Assembly: GCA_029948255.1 (NCBI GenBank) | Contig: JALIZF010001334.1 | Coordinates: 62,001-126,000 of the forward strand | Direction: 5' to 3' | From: Telmatactis stephensoni | Lineage: Eukaryota; Cnidaria; Anthozoa; Actiniaria; Isophelliidae | Length of the DNA: 64,000 bases | Part shown: positions 1-12,202 of the stretch, in pieces | How the letters are laid out: every line of letters begins with the position of its first letter | How positions within the stretch are numbered: the stretch's first letter is position 1 | Translations under genes and position numbers: made by a program | The notes under the pieces: model-generated | Databases searched by the model: none | What the model was told of the DNA's origin: nothing | What the model saw: the letters and a program-made list of their open reading frames with translations, nothing else

Positions 1-350
1 CCTTCGGTTAAATCATGGTTTTATTCATAAAAGTGAAAAGATAGCTGTAAAAGCTTACGTTATTACTTTTTTTGGTACAAACATGTTTAGTTTAAAATAT
101 CCAGAAGTAGTGAACTCAACAAGAATGAGAGGGGAGCCTCTATATCTTTATGGTCGGGATTCCTGTGTTACAGAAGGTTTTGGAGCCGACCTGCAGTCAG
201 TCGGTACATGCGCGAACGTTAACTCGGACGTGTCGGATGTTATCTAAAGTACAATGAATCATGAATCACAATTTAAATCACAATTTAGGGATAGCTTCTA
301 CTTAAATGTAATGTCAGGCTGTTTCGAAATCACAAAAAGACATGTTCATG
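1..350. other. No gene seen
   Basis: No open frame, splice-flanked exon or recognisable repeat was found in this stretch. It ends at the border of the first hAT-like MITE. Anything coding here would have to belong to a gene running off the left edge, and nothing supports that. Confidence 0.5.
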
Positions 351-743
351 CCCCGGGGGGGACTCCATCGTAAAAGGATCAGGTATGCTCGTCGTATCTC
401 TTAGGGGTAAAAATCAGCGATTTGGTATCTTTTAAGGTGTTAAATTAAAATTGAAGCTTAGAGTTTTAGCATTTCCTGGTCTCTCTTAGGGTATCAAAAA
501 AGCCCATCGCTTATTATCTTGTTCTCAAATGAAGGAAATTTGTCCAACAAAAGCGTGTCGACCGCTCAATTTTATGTTCATCATAATAATGTTCATTAGC
601 TTGTCATCGGTGGTATCTCTTAGGAGTTAAAAATCGTCCAAGCCACGCCCTTCTTAAAAGACTTACGGTATCTTTTAGGGGATTTTTTTTTAAATTTCTG
701 ACGAGCATACCCGATCCTTTTACAATGGAGTCCCTCCCCCAGG
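351..743. mobile_element. MITE, hAT-like, G/C-tract termini, copy 1
   Basis: The ends form inverted repeats of about 50 bp: a C4G6 tract then GACTCC and a GCTCGTC block at the left, and the mirror GACGAGCAT block with GGAGTCCCT and a C tract at the right. The interior carries a repeated element near TCTTAGGGGT. A second copy of the family lies at 6641-7068 and has a clean 8-bp target duplication. Here the flanks share only the core GTTCAT, so the duplication is imperfect. A 76-codon minus-strand frame inside is an artefact of the repeat. Confidence 0.8.
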
Positions 744-1051
744 GTTCATACTTCTCCAACTTCCCGAACCTAAAAACGCTTCGCGACGGCGCACATTCAG
801 CTGGACCACATTTTATTAATTGGTATTTATTCATCAGTATTTATTCAATACCTTCAACATACCTTTAACATATCCAACATGCACATAATTTCCGTCCATG
901 ATTTTTTCAAAATGTGTTGTATATAAACCCATATGATAAATATTTCACTTAATAATATATAATTACAAGTCAGTATACACATTTTCGCTTTTCAAATTCT
1001 GGATTTGCGTGATGTATTGGTACAAAAATTAGAAAAGTTTCCAACAAAAAT

Positions 1052-1247
1052 CAGGGGCGGATACAGGGGAGGAGTGTATGGGGTGCGCATCCCCTCCTAG
1101 CCGAGACCACTTTGAGTCCTTTTTTCTCAATATTTTTCCAAAATAATTAAAACATCCTCTCGCGCGACAGTTTCCAATTTAAATGATGGTGCACCCCCTC
1201 CTGAAGAAGGTGCACTCTTCCTGAAGATAATCCTGGATCCGCCTCTG
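1052..1247. mobile_element. MITE with CAGGGGCGGAT termini
   Basis: The left end reads CAGGGGCGGATACAGGGG and the right end CCTGGATCCGCCTCTG, so the termini are inverted repeats of a type common in non-autonomous hAT elements. The inside has the phrase TTTGAGTCC followed by a T run and CTCAATATTTTTCCAAAAT. The same inside and right end recur downstream of every gene in the 26-44 kb array. No target duplication could be seen. Confidence 0.7.
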
Positions 1248-1410
1248 ATCGTTTACATTAATTGGTTGAGTAATACAATGCGTCATTTCAAGAGGCCGTA
1301 TTAACGACTATCATTTATTCTAGATTCGGTCTTCAGCCGTCAGACATCGTACGCCATCGATTCTCCGGCTCCTCGCTGACGGTTGGCCATGGAGTCTCGC
1401 CTGCAGCAAC

Positions 1411-3672
1411 TCAGACTTCATGAAACACTTCAACATCACTTGGAATGAAAAAGGACGCACTAGTGTAAAACTTACATAGATTTCCACGATAACAACTTGG
1501 CGGTACTTCATAGGACATGGGCCTAAAGTATGAATGGGTCAGTCCTTGAGAGACTATCATATCATAACCCATGCCAAATGTGGGACCTTTGTCGTAGCAA
1601 AACCATACCGCAACAGTATTTGACACGATAGAGAACTTGTGAGGCTTGAAACCATCAACGTTGTACAGAGAGAACAAGAAGGCATGACTAGACTTAACAG
1701 TTTTGCAAGGCTTGTATGCTGCATATGAAAATCAACGGAAAATGTATTACCAGAAAGCGAGAAAAATGAAGGTGAAACGCATAAAGAATTTTGAATTGCA
1801 AAGTGAATATTGCGTGACGCGTGACTGCTCCAAAATTTCGTTGCGTGATGTATATGATCGAAACCAAGTGTGGTGCGCGATTTGGCCTTTTGAAAAAACG
1901 GAGCCGCGTGATTACTTTGTGGGATGCGTGATCAGCAGCAGCCCCCTCTCCCTTTCCCCTGCATTTTACTGTTCGATCAGATTTGACTGGTGTCTCAAAT
2001 TGGTCTTGACTGGACTCTAAATGTTACTGGTCATCTATATGTCGCCTATTCAATTACACCAGATGCGCGCATGTAGTTTGAAATAATTAAAAAAACCTAA
2101 AGCAAAGTTCTTACAATTCCAAGACATGTCAAGGTATCCTCCAAATACATATTTGCCCACTTGAACTATTGTTAGAGTTGGCCCTTTAGAATCGCACATC
2201 GAGTGGAACGCAACCACGTCCAACCCAGGTTTGCCAGAGTGGAAGCATCGCTTCCATGCACGTCTCTTCCCAAGATACTTCAGTAGGAATTTGAAGTAAT
2301 TTGGATCTTTACGACTTTGGAGGATCACTGATGATTCCAGTCCGTCTGAAAATATGAAAATCAGAATTATGATGAAAAAACTGTGTCCAATGTCTTCTAG
2401 CGCTTGCGCACTAATTAGGGGACAGTGCCACTAGCACACACACACACAACTCTCAGCTCACCGTACCAGTTCGTTTCCGGCTATTGTGGAAGGAAAACCG
2501 GAAGACTCGCGGAGAAAAACTCTCGATGCAAGGGAGATCACGAACTAACAAACTGAAGCCACATGTGATGCCCTGTCCGGCCATCTTAGAATCGAACCTG
2601 GGACCATACCAAAGAGGTGTCAGACCGGCGCTTTTAACTATTCGGCCACGTACCCTTGTCTCCCAGAAAAAAGAATCATAACAGTCACATTCTATTTATA
2701 CTATTTATATATCTTACTATTCTTTATGAGTGTACGTACGTACCCTGTGAACTCGCACTGACACGCAGAGTACCAAAAGAGGATTTTTTGCTTGTTCGCC
2801 TTAACTCGCACTAACTCGCCTTAACTCGCACTAACTCGCCTTAACTCGCACTAACTCGCCTTAACTCGCATAGGATTTCATAAAGGTAAATGAGGAGGGG
2901 CCATTTTCTCTTATCGCTATAACTCGCTTAAATTAACTCGCTGGGTTGAGGGGGGCATTTTTCCCTTAAATCGCCTAAACTACTTTAACTTTACCTTTAA
3001 TTCCCCTAGAGAAAAAAGAAAGGAAGAGAAAGAAGCCTCAAGGTTTCCCTCCCCGTTCTCTCTAGGGAAAAGGTTAAAGGAAGCCTCTGCTCGCAGGGTT
3101 CTATGAGTGTCAAATTTAAACAGAAAAATAAACTTAACTAAGAGTTATAAAGTACTTACCAAATGTGTTGTCTTCTTGCGTCTCATGACCACGTATACTG
3201 CACAAATCTTCATTCTTTAGATATTTAGAAGAAATATTGCTCAGAAGTATAAATCATTTCACAATCTTATATCCTTGGCAAATCGACCTTCGATTTGTTA
3301 TTTGTACACGTTACATTTGAACTTTACCTTTGGTGGCTTTAGCTGGTGCAATAAATATCCTCGCCTCATAATCAAACCCTTTTCCCTTTTCTCGTTCATG
3401 GCACATTCACTGAGTTCACAAATGTGTTCTGAGGAGGGATTGGCGTCGTATTGGAAGTTATACGAAGAACACTTGCTATCAAAATTACACTCTAAAAGAC
3501 AAGTCATCCAGTCCTTGGAATTAAGAACGCGATAAACTTGTTTGACTATAACATGGTCCTTAACAGTTGTGGGATGGAAGTCTGAGAAAGAAACTGCGAA
3601 GAAAGGTCCAAAACAAAGAAACCATCCTAACAACGTCCTAGAGAAAAGGGAAAGAATATCGAACAAATGCAT
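1411..3672 (-). CDS. Secreted PAN/apple-TLDc protein, four exons
   Basis: Minus-strand gene with exons 3672-3328, 3214-3160, 2345-2115 and 1718-1411 (939 nt, 312 aa). All introns are GT-AG and phases agree (0, 1, 1). Residues 1-30 form a hydrophobic signal peptide. A PAN/apple-like domain follows (Cys58, 62, 68, 85, 90). Exon 2 encodes a short linker starting NEDLC. Exons 3 and 4 encode a TLDc domain, from the SSVILQ motif through KRCFHSG, CDSKGPT and YVFGGY to GPTFGMG and DVEVF. TLDc domains are known mainly from intracellular oxidation-resistance proteins; a secreted PAN-fused form is probably extracellular, which is inference. The start is the ATG directly before the signal peptide. A possible poly(A) signal, AATAAA, lies at 1319-1314. 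A SINE occupies intron 2. The gene at 7371-13024 is a paralogue with the same structure. Confidence 0.88.
2382..2665 (-). mobile_element. tRNA-derived SINE in intron 2 of the PAN-TLDc gene
   Basis: Read on the minus strand, the head resembles a tRNA of the Leu/Ser type, with box A near GTGGCCGAATAGTTA and box B near AGGTTCGATTCT. A shared body follows (GTTTGTTAGTTCGT, then TTTTTCTCCG and GAACTGGT), and the 3' part contains CCCCTAATTAGTGCGCAAGCG. The same element lies at 47512-47812 and, more diverged, at 48648-48912. Confidence 0.8.
2796..2870 (+). repeat. 20-bp tandem repeat
   Basis: The unit TTAACTCGCACTAACTCGCC is repeated between three and four times without interruption. It lies in intron 2 of the PAN-TLDc gene, and related single ACTCGC motifs continue to about 2940. 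Confidence 0.9.
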
Positions 3673-3699
3673 TTCAAGTTAACTTTTTAACATGTAAAT

Positions 3700-4476
3700 A
3701 AATGTCGCAGTTTAGAACATGGATAAAGTAATATGAATATATCTGATTAAAATTGGCATAATAAACGATTTGTTTACACAACTGACAACACGTTTCTCTT
3801 CTCTGCAAGGCGTTGCGAGTATTAGGCAAAATATATATAATAATAAAACAAAACTATTAAAACAACGCCGGAGAAAATTGAAAGAAACCTTGTCTTCTAC
3901 GCTGTAGTGAGAAATTCTCAATACCCGAGGGGGGAAAAGATATCAATGGCATCAATTGCACTATGTTTGAGTTTTTGATGACTTTGGCAAATTCATATGT
4001 AAATACTTACAGTTGTTCTGTCAACATTGTGATTAATATCCACACTACAAGGTACACAATACAGCAGCCTACCGTATCAAATATTGTATGTGTAGTCTCA
4101 ATCTAGTTAAAGTTGTGGAAAATTAGAGAAGAGGCCATTGAAAAACCACCAATTGTCCCTTCCGGTCAATAACACTTATTAATTTGGCTCATAAAATGGA
4201 CATCACCCCTAGAAATGGAATCAGTTAATCAATTATGGCGTACAAAGTTGCGCTTTGGCTAAAAGAGTAAGCGAGAAATGATTTCCGGCCTATAATTTGA
4301 TTATTGATGTTAATTTAAAAAAAAATTCGCGACACCCTAATTTCGCGATTCACTTCAAAAGCGCTCAGTATTTAAGTCTCTTGTTTATCATTACCATGGT
4401 AACATCGTTAGGAATTATATGGTTATATTAAACTGGCATCGCATTCAGGAAAAAGAAGGATATAACTAGCTAGTGT
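3700..4476. other. No gene seen
   Basis: AT-rich DNA upstream of the first PAN-TLDc gene, so it should contain that gene's promoter and 5' leader. No convincing core promoter motif or further exon was recognised. Confidence 0.5.
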
Positions 4477-4660
4477 TAGGCCTACTCCGGGCCCTAAAAT
4501 TGCCGTAATTTTGGGCGATCGCAGGCGATCGATTTTAGGCGATTTTAAGCAATTTAAGCAAAATTATCCCCAAAGATGCTCAAAAATTAAGGCGATTTTG
4601 GGCGATTTTAGGCGATTTTGGGTGATTTTAGGCAATTTTAGGGCCCGGAATAGGCGCCTA
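4477..4660. mobile_element. Small MITE with CCGGGCCCTAAAATTGCC termini
   Basis: The left end TCCGGGCCCTAAAATTGCC is matched by the inverted right end GGCAATTTTAGGGCCCGGA. The interior is a run of near-identical GGCGATTTTGGGCGATTTTA motifs. No transposase is encoded. Confidence 0.75.
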
Positions 4661-4924
4661 CCTAAATGTTACCAGTCCAAAGTTAATGTTTTTGTTGTTG
4701 TTGCTGCTGCTGTTGTTTTGATTCTGTTGTTCATGCTGGCTACATGCACAATCTCTAACCTGAGTCAATTTTTGTTGCACAGCTGATGACTGCGGACCAC
4801 GGCAAACTTGGAAATTTTTATCCGACTCGGTAAACTTTGAAAACATTAATTGTCGACGATCTGAGGGTAAAAAATCTGGTTTTGAGTTCATTTCAAAGAC
4901 AATAGGAGTATATTTCTACGGAAG

Positions 4925-5215
4925 CCTTATGGAGAGGGGACGTAAGGTTTTGCGGTGATGCGGTTTTGCGTTATTTTTGATGCGGTTTTGCGGTTATTTG
5001 TTATTTTAAACGGCGGTTTTGCGGTTTTTTTGCGGTAGTCTCCTTTGCAGTCGTTTTTTGTATCGTCACGCAAAAAACGACTGCAAAAAACGGCTGAAAG
5101 GAGACTAGGTTTGCGGCCGTTTGGGGATTTTGACGATTTTGGTTGCATTTTTTTTTCTCAATTTTCTTTGCGGTTTTTACGGTTTCCATACCCCCCCCCC
5201 CCCCCCACCCACCCC
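4925..5215. repeat. GCGGTTTT-rich repeat with hairpin and poly-C tract
   Basis: The motif TGCGGTTTTGCGG recurs several times on the plus strand. A hairpin follows at about 5037-5107, with arms AGTCTCCTTTGCAGTCGTTT and its inverse around a short loop. The segment ends in a pure C tract at about 5190-5206. Open frames across it are repeat artefacts. Confidence 0.7.
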
Positions 5216-6340
5216 CCTCCCTACGACCCTCTCCTCATGAGTTCACAAAGTGGTTAAGACATTTTTCTTTTAATTTTAATTTACGCCTGGGACAAAAAAG
5301 AAAAACCGTACCCAAGTAACCCATGCAGTAATATAAACGGTACGATACCATTTTCTTCAAATTGCAACAGTAATGATACCATACAATGCGCGCAATTTGA
5401 ATCCTAGCTTAGTGGATTAGAAGCTATTCATCCTGATTGGCCGTAGTTTCTGTACCGTTATCGTGACTGTACCGTTTTTCGGTATCAACATCGAATCATT
5501 ATGTTTGCACATCATTTATGTTTTGCCCATGAAATACTTTAAGGTAAAGGTAAAGGACCTTGTTTAACGTCGGTAGTTCCTTTAGCTGTGGCTAATCTTC
5601 CCCCGGAAGCCTCATTTTACCCCTCCCCACAAAAATCTCCAAAACTAAACGGTAAAATCTTTTCATAATTTGCAACCTTAATTCTAATGTAGAGCTACAG
5701 TAACTGACGAAATATGAAAAAAATGGCAATGCATAATCAGTTTTTTATTTCGTAAAATCGAAATTTTGAAATATTTTCGATTCTGTGATCAGTGCAGAAT
5801 TTTTTCGTTCTTTGCCATATGAAAGGCTAAGATATGGACTTCCTTGAGAAGGAGTTTAAAAAAAATTCACCGTGGAAAACGTGCGTTTTTAATTATTTTA
5901 TTGGAAAAATGACCTTCATTAAAGCTGACGTGACGTTACTATAGCAACCTTTCGAGCAATGAGTTTCATATCAAATGGTTCCCCAATTCATGATCTGTCA
6001 TATGGTTGGCTGAACGGGTGTCAGTCTGTAGCAGTTATCACACGCTTTTTACTATTGGTATAAAGATCTTTAAAACTATAGTGGGCTACCTTAATTTATT
6101 CCATTTATTATAATGATCAGCATCTTTTATCTTTCGTTATAATTATTTTATTAATTATTATTACGTTCGTACAATGTGATGTAATATATCTGAACACTGT
6201 TTGATACAAGCGTAGTCCTGATTACTCAATTAATTTCTTTTATGGACTTTTGATTCAAATGTCCAACACTATTCAGTCTATAAGCGAGGTGAACTTTAGA
6301 TATTGAACATTTAGGGAGACATTGTCATGCTTTATGTTTG
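5216..6340. other. No gene seen; tail matches the 3' flank of the PAN-TLDc gene
   Basis: Mostly unremarkable AT-rich DNA. The last part (about 6240-6341) matches about 7250-7370, the 3' flank of the second PAN-TLDc gene. Together with 6342-6553 this makes one duplicated block about 1 kb from its partner. Confidence 0.6.
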
Positions 6341-6341
6341 A

Positions 6342-6553
6342 TTAAATTTTGCCATAAAATATTTCTGTCTCATGTGGATGAAAATACGAGAAATCTTCTC
6401 CATATTTTGTTTCCACACTACAGTGCTCATTGCCAATGACAGTGGAACACCATGTGGGAATATCATAAGACCATTGTCTGGAGGACGATGCCTCATGTCC
6501 TACAATAACCAAATCGAAACCTCTGCCAAACGAAGGTCCATTACAGTGGAATA
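6342..6553 (-). pseudogene. Orphan TLDc 3' exon (duplicated, 5' part missing)
   Basis: On the minus strand, after a consensus-like acceptor ATTTTGCAG, 70 codons stay open to a TAA. They encode the C-terminal half of a TLDc domain: HCNGPSFGRGFDLVI, YDIPTWC, IGNEHC and FHPHETEIFYGKI. It is clearly related to the last exon of the gene at 7371-13024, and the matching flank extends into the 3' region. The first 40 or so codons of that exon (FLFFFNDASGFNP region) are absent, and a stop lies just upstream in frame. The acceptor leaves phase 1, the phase that exon 3 of both complete genes donates, so use as an alternative last exon cannot be excluded. A decayed duplicate is the simpler reading. Confidence 0.75.
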
Positions 6554-6640
6554 CTGCAAAATCACGCCCGACCCAACTCAGTCAATAAGTTCATTATAAA
6601 ACAATAGTAAAAGTAAATGAATGGATTAGAGAACTGGGAG

Positions 6641-7068
6641 CCCGGGGGGGGGGGGGGGGGGGGACTCCGATCGGAAATGGACGGGGATGCTCGTCGTACC
6701 TTTTAGGGGTAAAAATCAGCGATCTGGTACCTTTTAGGGTGTCCCAGACTTTAGTGGAGTACTAAAGACCTAGCTGGTACCTTTTAGGGTGATTCAGTTT
6801 TCCTCCATCAACGATTCAATATTGGAAACAAAGATCGGATTGCACGACAATCAAATTGTTCGTATATAAATAGACACAATTGATCGCTTGATTGACTAAA
6901 ATACGCAAAATGTTAAATTTAGTGTTTTTGAGTTGGTACCTTTTAGGGGTAAAAACATGTATTGCCACGCCCACCTGGATATGACTTTGGTACCTTTTAG
7001 GGGTCATATTTAATATTTCTGACGAGCATCCCCGTCCTCTTATATATAGGAGTCCCCCCCCCCCCGGG
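6641..7068. mobile_element. MITE, hAT-like, copy 2, with 8-bp target duplication
   Basis: The element starts CCC followed by a long G run and GACTCC, and ends GGAGTC, a C run and CCCGGG. It is flanked on both sides by ACTGGGAG (6633-6640 and 7069-7076). The inverted ends include a GATGCTCGTC/GACGAGCATC block. An 8-bp duplication fits the hAT superfamily. The motif GGTACCTTTTAGGGG recurs inside. Related to 351-743. Confidence 0.9.
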
Positions 7069-7370
7069 ACTGGGAGGACCAGTGACATAACTGAGCGCGG
7101 TTAGTAGCAAATGAATGTTTGTTGATTACATCAGTGTATATTTATTCCATTCATTATTATTGCGATTATGATTAACAATCATCTTTATCATTTTATTATC
7201 ATTATTAAGTTTATTTTTGTATATTTTAACAAAAAATTTGTGCTCACCAGATTTCGTTTCTTTTTATCGACTTTTGATTCAAATGCCGTCCAACACTATT
7301 CAGTCTATAGCAAGGCGAACATTGGACATTGAACATTTAGGGAGACATTGTCATGCTGCTTTATATTTGA

Positions 7371-8345
7371 TTAAATTGTACCATAAAATATTTCTATCTC
7401 ATGTGGATTAAAAAAAGAGACTTTTGTTCCATCAACTAGTTTTTTCACAATACAGTCCTTATTGCCAATGATAGAACACAATTGGGGAATGTCATAACAC
7501 AACGGTATGGACTGAGATGCTATATTTCCTGCTTTGATAATCAAATCGAAAGCACCTGCGCCAAACGCAGGTCCTTTGTCTTTACAGGAGTATGCTGCCA
7601 GAGCAGGCTTCTTAACAGGATATTTACGAGGGTTGAAACCACTTGCATCGTTAAAGAAGAACAAGAAGGCTTTGTTAGACTCCACAAATTTACAGTCAGA
7701 GCCATGTACTGAAAATGAACAGAATAGAAAACTATTATAACCATAACTAATTCAATAGCCAGCTATGCTACTAACGCCATTAGAACAAGAACCACAAAGA
7801 ATCTTCCATTGGAAATATGTTTATCTGGAACATAACACCAAAAATGCTCCCCCATCTATTGTGTCGGCCCCTAACACTTTGGACGGAATGTCTATTTATA
7901 GTGATTTCCGTTATCATGTCGGTTACCGGCAAACATGTGAGAAGCAAAAAATCGGAAGATTCTTCTCAGGCGTAGCGAGCACCTAATAATTGAGAGGAGG
8001 GAGAGGAGGGGGCAACATGAATAATAAAAGTAAAACATACAAAAAAATTAAACAAAGCCAAACAAAGAAAAGAATGAGCGAATACCTTTTAAACTGACTT
8101 ACAAAAATTGGCCGTTGCATGCTAGGGAAGTTTGCAAATGCCCTATAAGGCCCATAAATTTTCAAATCACTTTGTCTTCCCTGAGGGATCTTTGGCATTT
8201 GATGAGTTCCGTCAAGGCATGCGTATTCGCATGACGTCATTGCCACAGAAAAAACTTCATTATTGGAGAATTTGAAATAGATTAAATATTCCGTTTGTTA
8301 CAACATTTGTAATTCATTTATATGCGAGAAATGTTGAAATTAAAC

Positions 8346-8377
<32 letters not shown>

Positions 8378-11300
8378 CTTGAGGTGCATAAAACCAAGCA
8401 TGCGTTTCAAAAATCGTTTCCAAATAAACTTTTTATGCATTATTTTTTGATGCAAAGATTATTCAAAGAAACTGGATGCATGAATGTCCCGCACATGCGT
8501 AATAAGAACAAAAATGTGTTTTTGTTTGTTTGTTTGTTTGTTTGTTTGTTTGTTTGTTTGTTTGTTTGTTTGTTTGTTTGTTTGTTTGTTTGTTTGTTTG
8601 TTTGTTTGTTTGTTTGTTTGTTTTTTGTCGGGCTCACGTATTCCTGTGCCGGAAGTCAAATGTTTTCCCGCCAAAAACGCGCGAAAATGATATTATCGCT
8701 AGGGCTAATCTATTTATTTTGCTAAAATTATTCAATAACAATATAAGATTATTCATTGACCAAATGCATTGACGTATAATTTGCAGCAAATTGTTATGTT
8801 TTTATGCCATTCGAAAACGCGTGGCAGTATGGCGTGACAGCAATTTGGTCATCGATTATTCAAAAGCCGAACATCAGAAATTGTCCAAACTTTCAGAAGA
8901 TAATTTCTTCGATGACATGTGAAAAATATCAGCTAATTAACCAGCTTTCTTCGATGTATGATTTTGATTTTAACTTGTTGATGACGTCACGTTGAAAACG
9001 CTTTATATTATAGGAAATAATATACAGAACCTTTTGAAGCCAAAATGACATTTTATATTTTTAATTTGAGCTGGAAACGAGTCGTCGAATGGTCAACTCG
9101 TGCGGTGACTCGTATAGTGCTTTTGCCTCGCTAATACGGCATTGAACTAGTTAAAACTAAAGACGCTAGATTGAAAAGAACTTATCTATATCTATCCAAA
9201 ACTGATTTAGTTTTATGATGGTTCAGTTCAGTATATGTTTGTGAAGCTGCAATGTGCCTTTTTTACTTTTTTTTTGTAATCAGTAAGGAAACTCTTTCTT
9301 TTTATCAAAAATAGCATTTTCAGGTTGTCAATGATTTTGCAAAACACTATGCTGATCGAGACCTTGTTTAGTGTTTACACGTGTGTGAGTTTTTTTTATT
9401 AGACTTTATTTTTATTCTTTCTACGTGGTGTAAAAACGAAGTTTTTGAATCCCGTTATCCGACCGGCCAATTAATGGAAAATGATCGGCCGACTTTCAAA
9501 GTTGTTAGCCCATCAGAGCGCGCAATTTCACCGGAAGTATTTAATACCATATTAAATGAATAATCAATGATTTATTATATAAGAATGAATAATCAAAATG
9601 AATGATTTTCGTTTTGCTTACGTGATTCCCAGGACTTATCCATGTATCCTCCAAATACGTACTTGTCTACTCGAACTACTGTTACAGTTGGACCTTTGGA
9701 ATCACACCCTCGATGGAATACAGTGACGTTGAAGGCATACATACCAGCTGAGTGATAGCATCTTTTCCATGTACGGTACATGGGTCCAAGAAAATCAAGA
9801 AGGGTTTGCAAATACCTGGGATCTCTCTGAAGGATTACTGACGATTTAAGGGAGACATCATGAGTTGGTAGAAACAGAAGTATAATGGAGGTGAAAGTAG
9901 AAGAAGGAAATGGAAATGTGCTGGTAGGAATGGAAGTATATTTCTAGCAAGAGTAGCAGACTTAGTAGCAATATCAGAGGAGGTAGAAGCATGCCCATTA
10001 ACAGAAGGATTAACGAAGCATCTGAACAATGAAGGTGAATGGTAAAATTTAGAAGATGAAAATTTCGTATCGTAATTTTGTGATGTATAATGTATAAGAG
10101 TAAGCGTATACACCAATTTTTATACATCAGTTCAGTGATTACACACAAAGCATCCAAGCGAGGCTTCAGGGTACAAATTGGAATAATCCTTTGCGTGTAC
10201 CCTGGAGCCCCGCTTCGATGCTTTGTGTGTGACCATTGAACCCATGTATGAAAAATGGTGAATAATGTGTATAGTTAAAGTCGCTTGGCACTATAGTTTA
10301 TGCATGAGGAATAAGGATGTCTCATAAAAATCTGAGATATTTCAGTAAAATGGACTTAATTACCAGACGATCCAATAGCCTTTCGGTCTTCTGGGCCACT
10401 GCACAAATCTTCATTCTTGAATGAAATTAAAAAGATAAAATTAGGGACGTAACTCCGAAAGTAATAAAACTGAACATATACTAAAGGCGCTGTTACATTG
10501 TGCAATTTTCCCAGCAACTTGTCTCGCAACGGCGTTGCAAAACAAGTTGCAGAGAAAATTATGGCGTTGTTACACTGTGCAATTTTCCCCTGCAACTGGC
10601 CAAAAATATTGCAAGTTGCTAGGGAAAATTGCACAGTGTAACAGCGCCATAATTTTCTCTGCAGCTTGTTTTGAAACGCCGTTGCGAGACAAGTTGCTGG
10701 GAAAATTGCACAGTGTAACAGCGCCTTAAGCTTTAGTGATTCCAAAGATCAAATAAGGGGGAGGGTTTACCGCTTCGGAAGCCGTGCGACAGTACTATTC
10801 GAAACCAGAAATTCGAAGAAAAAAAACACTAACGCAACAACATCCCAACCTAAAAAATTTGCAAGGAAATTTAAATTACTATAAACTAAACGCGATTTTG
10901 AGACGGAAAATAATGCCGTCTCTCTGTAGATCAAAATGATAGAAGAATCGTGATACAAGTGACCCCTGTTGCTACCCTGATATTACTGAAATGTCTACGG
11001 TGCATTTGGAGAATATAGCCATGCAACCCTTTGTTAGTTAACAAATAGATTCCATTTTTCCGTGCGCGCGTCTGTACTCTAATTGATGCACAGATGACGT
11101 CAAAATGTGGTGAGAACAAAAAAGTACGCACGAGACGAAGTCGAGTGGCGTGACTGTTGTTCTCACCACATTTTGACGTCTTCTGTGCATCGATTAGAGT
11201 ACAGACGCACGGAAAAATGGAATCTATCTGTTTTATATAATATTTATCGAAACATTTCAACCAATCAGTGCGCGCGTAAGATTCGATGACGCCATCTATG

Positions 11301-11960
11301 TGTGTGTACTCTAATCATTCACACATGGTTGTTTGACCAATCAGAGCGCGCGTTATATGCCAATTATTATATAAAATTAAAATATTTTTACTCATTCTTG
11401 TTTATTCAATAAGGATAAGTCTGATAACTAAAGTCATAATGTTCGTTTTCGCCCTATAGCTCGCAAAACTACGAATTTCGTCCTCAAAATTGGTTTTGAT
11501 ATGCCAGGAAGACTAGTAAGAGTGAGTTTACAGGAAAAGTATTGATAAGCATTGAAAAGTATTTCGATGATTCACAAAAGGTCTAGCTGTCAGCGTCAGT
11601 TTCTAACTTTCTTTTGATGTTTTCTTTAAATTGATTAATTTTCTTGAGTTATTTGTCGATTTTGTGCATCGTAATTTAATTTTCTGAAACGAACTTTTTC
11701 GCCTAAATGACCGCCATCTTGGAAAACTTGACATTGGTCCAAGTGCGCAAAGCTTTCGCGGAATAGAATCGTTCGCAGTCGAGGGTGCGCTATGCAAAAG
11801 TAGGGAATTTTACTCGGGAATACTGAATCATAAATTCAGCTTGGAAACCATGCTCTATTCTATTGTTTTCTGTTGTCTTACAAGGACCCTCTGGGACTTT
11901 TTGGTTAACTAATGTGATGAAAGATCAGTTGTTTGAACTGCTCTGCAAGATTTTCGTTGC

Positions 11961-11994
<34 letters not shown>

Positions 11995-12152
11995 GCTGAA
12001 TCAGTGGACAAGACATCTGGAACATTCAAGCGTGAAGCGCGAAATTCAAACATTTTAATGAGATAAGTGATCAAAATTACTTAAAGAAGAGCAAAACTCG
12101 CTCCTATATCGTTTTATTGGTGAAAAAATATAATTTTATCACTAACAACAGC

Positions 12153-12202
<50 letters not shown>

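Noticed and set aside
8384..8772. Frames reading FVCL or KQTN repeats
   Set aside because: Produced by the (GTTT)n microsatellite.
10356..10745. 129-codon minus-strand frame
   Set aside because: It lies across a foldback MITE and one 52-nt exon; only the exon is coding.
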